Source: Microvirga zambiensis WSM3693 (GTDB lineage: Bacteria > Pseudomonadota > Alphaproteobacteria > Rhizobiales > Beijerinckiaceae). Taken from it: a stretch of 64,000 nt of DNA. A model generated the notes under the pieces. That model was not told where the DNA came from and ran no database searches. It saw only the letters and a program-made list of their open reading frames with translations. Both the position numbers and the translations under genes were made by a program. Position 1 is the first letter of the stretch; each line of letters opens with the position of its first letter. Of this stretch, positions 62,392 through 64,000 are shown one piece after another. The DNA is taken from assembly GCF_016735695.1 (NCBI RefSeq), contig NZ_JAERQD010000011.1:62001-126000 (forward strand), read 5' to 3'.

Positions 62392-63018
62392 TTACCGGCC
62401 CGTCTTTATAAGGGCCTCAATTCCTTCTATCGGCTCGCCGGTCTCGGCAATGTGCGCCTCGTTGAACTGTTCAAGCGCATTGTCCGCAATCATCAGCAGT
62501 TTGGCCGACTTGGCTCCCCTATGGCCTGGGGCGTGCTTGCGGGTGATGATTCCGCGTTCCACGAGCTGCTTCGACAGGAGGTCCATCTGAGACCGGAACG
62601 CGCCAGTTAACTCGGCCATTTCGGTAGCGGTCGGTGTCAGTCCTCGGGCGTTCTGCGCGGCTACGATCTGCACGAAAGCTAATTGCCGAAGGCGGAACGC
62701 GCCGTTCTCGCCGGGGAACCGGCTCGCCAGGATGGCTTGCAACAGGGCCTCGGCGGGAACCTCCAGGCTCGGGATGATCGGAGATCCGGCCAGTTCATCC
62801 TTGGCCTCATCCGCTCCCTTGCCGTCGATCACCTCGACCGCGAAGTCTAACAACCGTCCGATCGTCACGGGAAGCCGCTCGTTGCGCATCTCCGCGATGG
62901 CAACCACGCGGTCATAGGTGGCTTCTCCGACGTAGGCCTTGGTCTCTCTCAAATTCGCGGGCAGGAGCGCCTTCTGAGCCTTGCGCCACTTCGCATGATA
63001 TTTTGTCCGCGTGTTCAT
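62392..63018 (-). CDS. Winged-helix DNA-binding protein (MarR-like), 208 aa
   Basis: N-terminal basic helical half (NTRTKYHAKWRKAQKALLPANLRETKAYVGEATYDRVVAIAEMRNERLPVTIGRLLDFAVEV), then a winged helix: RLRQLAFVQIVAAQNARGLTPTATEMAELTGAFRSQMDLLSKQLVERGIITRKHAPGHRGAKSAKLLMIAD. Shares layout with the protein at 57029. ATG shares one base with the stop of the upstream gene (TGATG), so the two are coupled. May regulate the local minus-strand group or act in element partition or transfer. Confidence 0.65.
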   Translation of the reverse strand: MNTRTKYHAKWRKAQKALLPANLRETKAYVGEATYDRVVAIAEMRNERLPVTIGRLLDFAVEVIDGKGADEAKDELAGSPIIPSLEVPAEALLQAILASRFPGENGAFRLRQLAFVQIVAAQNARGLTPTATEMAELTGAFRSQMDLLSKQLVERGIITRKHAPGHRGAKSAKLLMIADNALEQFNEAHIAETGEPIEGIEALIKTGR

Positions 63019-63596
63019 CACTTCCGGGCCACTGACTGAAAGAGCAAGGTATTCGGGTGGGGCAGGTCGGACGCGGCCCATAGTCCGCGCTTTGCCTGCT
63101 TGGCCGTCAACTCTGCCACGAGATAGGGCATGTAAACAGGCATTGCGTCGTTTGAGAATGAGGCAAATGCGAAACCCTGGGAAACCAGAATGGTCCCAAG
63201 GTCGAGGGTCTGTCCTCCGACTCGGGCCATGCAAACGACAATGATTGTCGCCGGCGCCCCGGCGATCTGCGCAACCGGGACACAGGAGGGGGAGGTGTCA
63301 CGGATCACGGCGGCTAGGTAGGACAAGGACGCCTTGCCGCAATCGACGGTTCCCCCGGCCTGATTTGTGAATGTTGTCCCTCGGATGCAGGCCTGGACCC
63401 CGTAGAGGCGCATCCTCTGGCCGTTCTGCTGCCAGGTGTCGCCGGTCTCGAAGGTCACGCTTTCCTTGGGGATGCTGAAGGCCGGTTGTGCCTGGGCCGG
63501 AGCTTGCGCGACGGCCGGAGGAGGGGAGGCGAGGGCCAAAGCCCCGAGGAGCAACGCCGCGGGGGTATGGCCCCCGCGCGGGTGGGTTCTGGTCAT
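63018..63596 (-). CDS. Exported thermonuclease-like protein with degenerate catalytic motif
   Basis: Product of 192 aa with a signal peptide (AALLLGALALASPPPAVAQA). SNase-like pattern: FETGDTWQQNGQRMRLYGVQACIRG...VDCGKASLSYLAAVI, and AELTAKQAKRGLWAA. In true thermonucleases the region after RLxG is IDAPE; here it is VQACIRG, so the catalytic Asp/Glu are missing. Possibly a structural or Cys-bonded relative. Coupled to the winged-helix gene. Confidence 0.65.
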   Translation of the reverse strand: MTRTHPRGGHTPAALLLGALALASPPPAVAQAPAQAQPAFSIPKESVTFETGDTWQQNGQRMRLYGVQACIRGTTFTNQAGGTVDCGKASLSYLAAVIRDTSPSCVPVAQIAGAPATIIVVCMARVGGQTLDLGTILVSQGFAFASFSNDAMPVYMPYLVAELTAKQAKRGLWAASDLPHPNTLLFQSVARK

Positions 63597-63626
63597 GATC
63601 TCTCTCCGTGCCGGTGATGGGGACGC

Positions 63627-64000
63627 CTAGCAGTCGTAGCCGTCATTGGTGTTGGTGATGCACGCCACACTAAAGCCGGAGCCCGAAATCAGGTACTTGC
63701 AAACACTAGTTCCCGCGCCGTCCTTGGTTCCGGCGGCGTCACAATTGAATCCGGCCTTCACGAAGTTATCCAGCTTGCCGCCCTTGGCGCATCCGAACTG
63801 ACAGGATTTCAGGATTGAGGACTGCGTAAGGGTCGCACATTCACCCCGATAGCAGACCCGCTGTCCGACCGCCGAGGTCAGGCCGTTTCTTTGCGCGAGT
63901 CTCCATTGATCGTTCTGGTAGCTCATCCAGGCCGCGACCTGCGCCTTCGGGTCGTCCAAGAACTGGCCGGGTGTCCCGTCGTAATACCGGCTTAGTGTGT
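63627..64000 (-). CDS. Cys-rich hypothetical protein, partial at window edge
   Basis: At least 123 aa; the frame is open through the right edge (reads LSRYYDGTPGQFLDDPKAQVAAWMSYQNDQWRLAQRNG before VGQRVCYRGECATLTQSSILKSCQFGC). Eight Cys, with GFSVACITNTNDGYDC at the end. The many Cys suggest an exported, disulfide-bonded protein. The start lies outside the window. No family recognised; it is 30 bp upstream of the thermonuclease-like gene and probably in the same operon. Confidence 0.55.
   Translation of the reverse strand, partial: TLSRYYDGTPGQFLDDPKAQVAAWMSYQNDQWRLAQRNGLTSAVGQRVCYRGECATLTQSSILKSCQFGCAKGGKLDNFVKAGFNCDAAGTKDGAGTSVCKYLISGSGFSVACITNTNDGYDC

Overview
The window reads as a GC-rich alphaproteobacterial segment, most likely Hyphomicrobiales and plausibly Methylobacteriaceae (Microvirga or Methylobacterium type). 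The evidence for this is protein content only: DUF6894, DUF3572, DUF3182 and IalB-like proteins, a GcrA-like zinc ribbon, and small conserved proteins of the type common in these genera. I saw no rRNA, tRNA or CRISPR array. Whether it is chromosome or megaplasmid cannot be decided from the sequence.

Layout. (1) 0.3-1.5 kb: two small convergent genes. (2) 1.9-18.4 kb, minus strand: a sulfur-scavenging region. A ten-gene cluster (18.4 to 9.75 kb) carries a DszA/NtaA-type monooxygenase, an Ssu-like ABC transporter, an AprA/AprB-like flavoprotein-ferredoxin pair, a peroxiredoxin-like protein, an FMN reductase, a cupin and a HupE-like permease. A five-gene cluster (9.3 to 4.06 kb) carries SfnB, SsuD and a second Ssu-like transporter, and runs within 23 bp of a ycnI-copCD copper pair. 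(3) 18.4-24 kb: sparse, with an amber-interrupted glgC and an XRE-cupin regulator. (4) 24-33.7 kb: a Met-rich protein, a hydrolase/DUF3182 pair, and a plus-strand cluster of a third DszA-type monooxygenase, a Liv-type transporter with a fused permease-ATPase, and a flavin reductase. (5) 34-41.6 kb: small genes, dodecin, and a MarR/MFS pair whose MFS gene is frameshifted. (6) 41.8-48.2 kb: a complete His-Xaa-Ser (hxsD-B-C-A) radical-SAM peptide-modification cluster, followed by a repeat-Cys/peptidoglycan-binding gene cut near its 3' end by an IS630-family element. (7) 48.2-53.7 kb: an unrecognised membrane coiled-coil/PAN-domain pair, a GGDEF-EAL protein, and a remnant copy of the IS-interrupted domain. 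(8) 53.9-64 kb: an SSB-like protein, winged-helix proteins, a secreted set (trimeric autotransporter, IalB-like, serralysin) and a minus-strand group running off the right edge.

How the genes fit together. Three monooxygenase/transporter modules and two flavin reductases form a likely island for organosulfur use (sulfonates, sulfones or similar). A 16-bp inverted repeat of the type GTTCGCTAAAACGAAC occurs at least six times between 9.4 and 26.9 kb, next to these modules and next to the XRE-cupin gene. At three sites it lies 6-7 bp upstream of a TTGACA box. I infer a local regulon, and the XRE-cupin protein is the best candidate regulator. The two most interesting systems are this motif-linked island and the hxs locus with its IS-interrupted partner gene.
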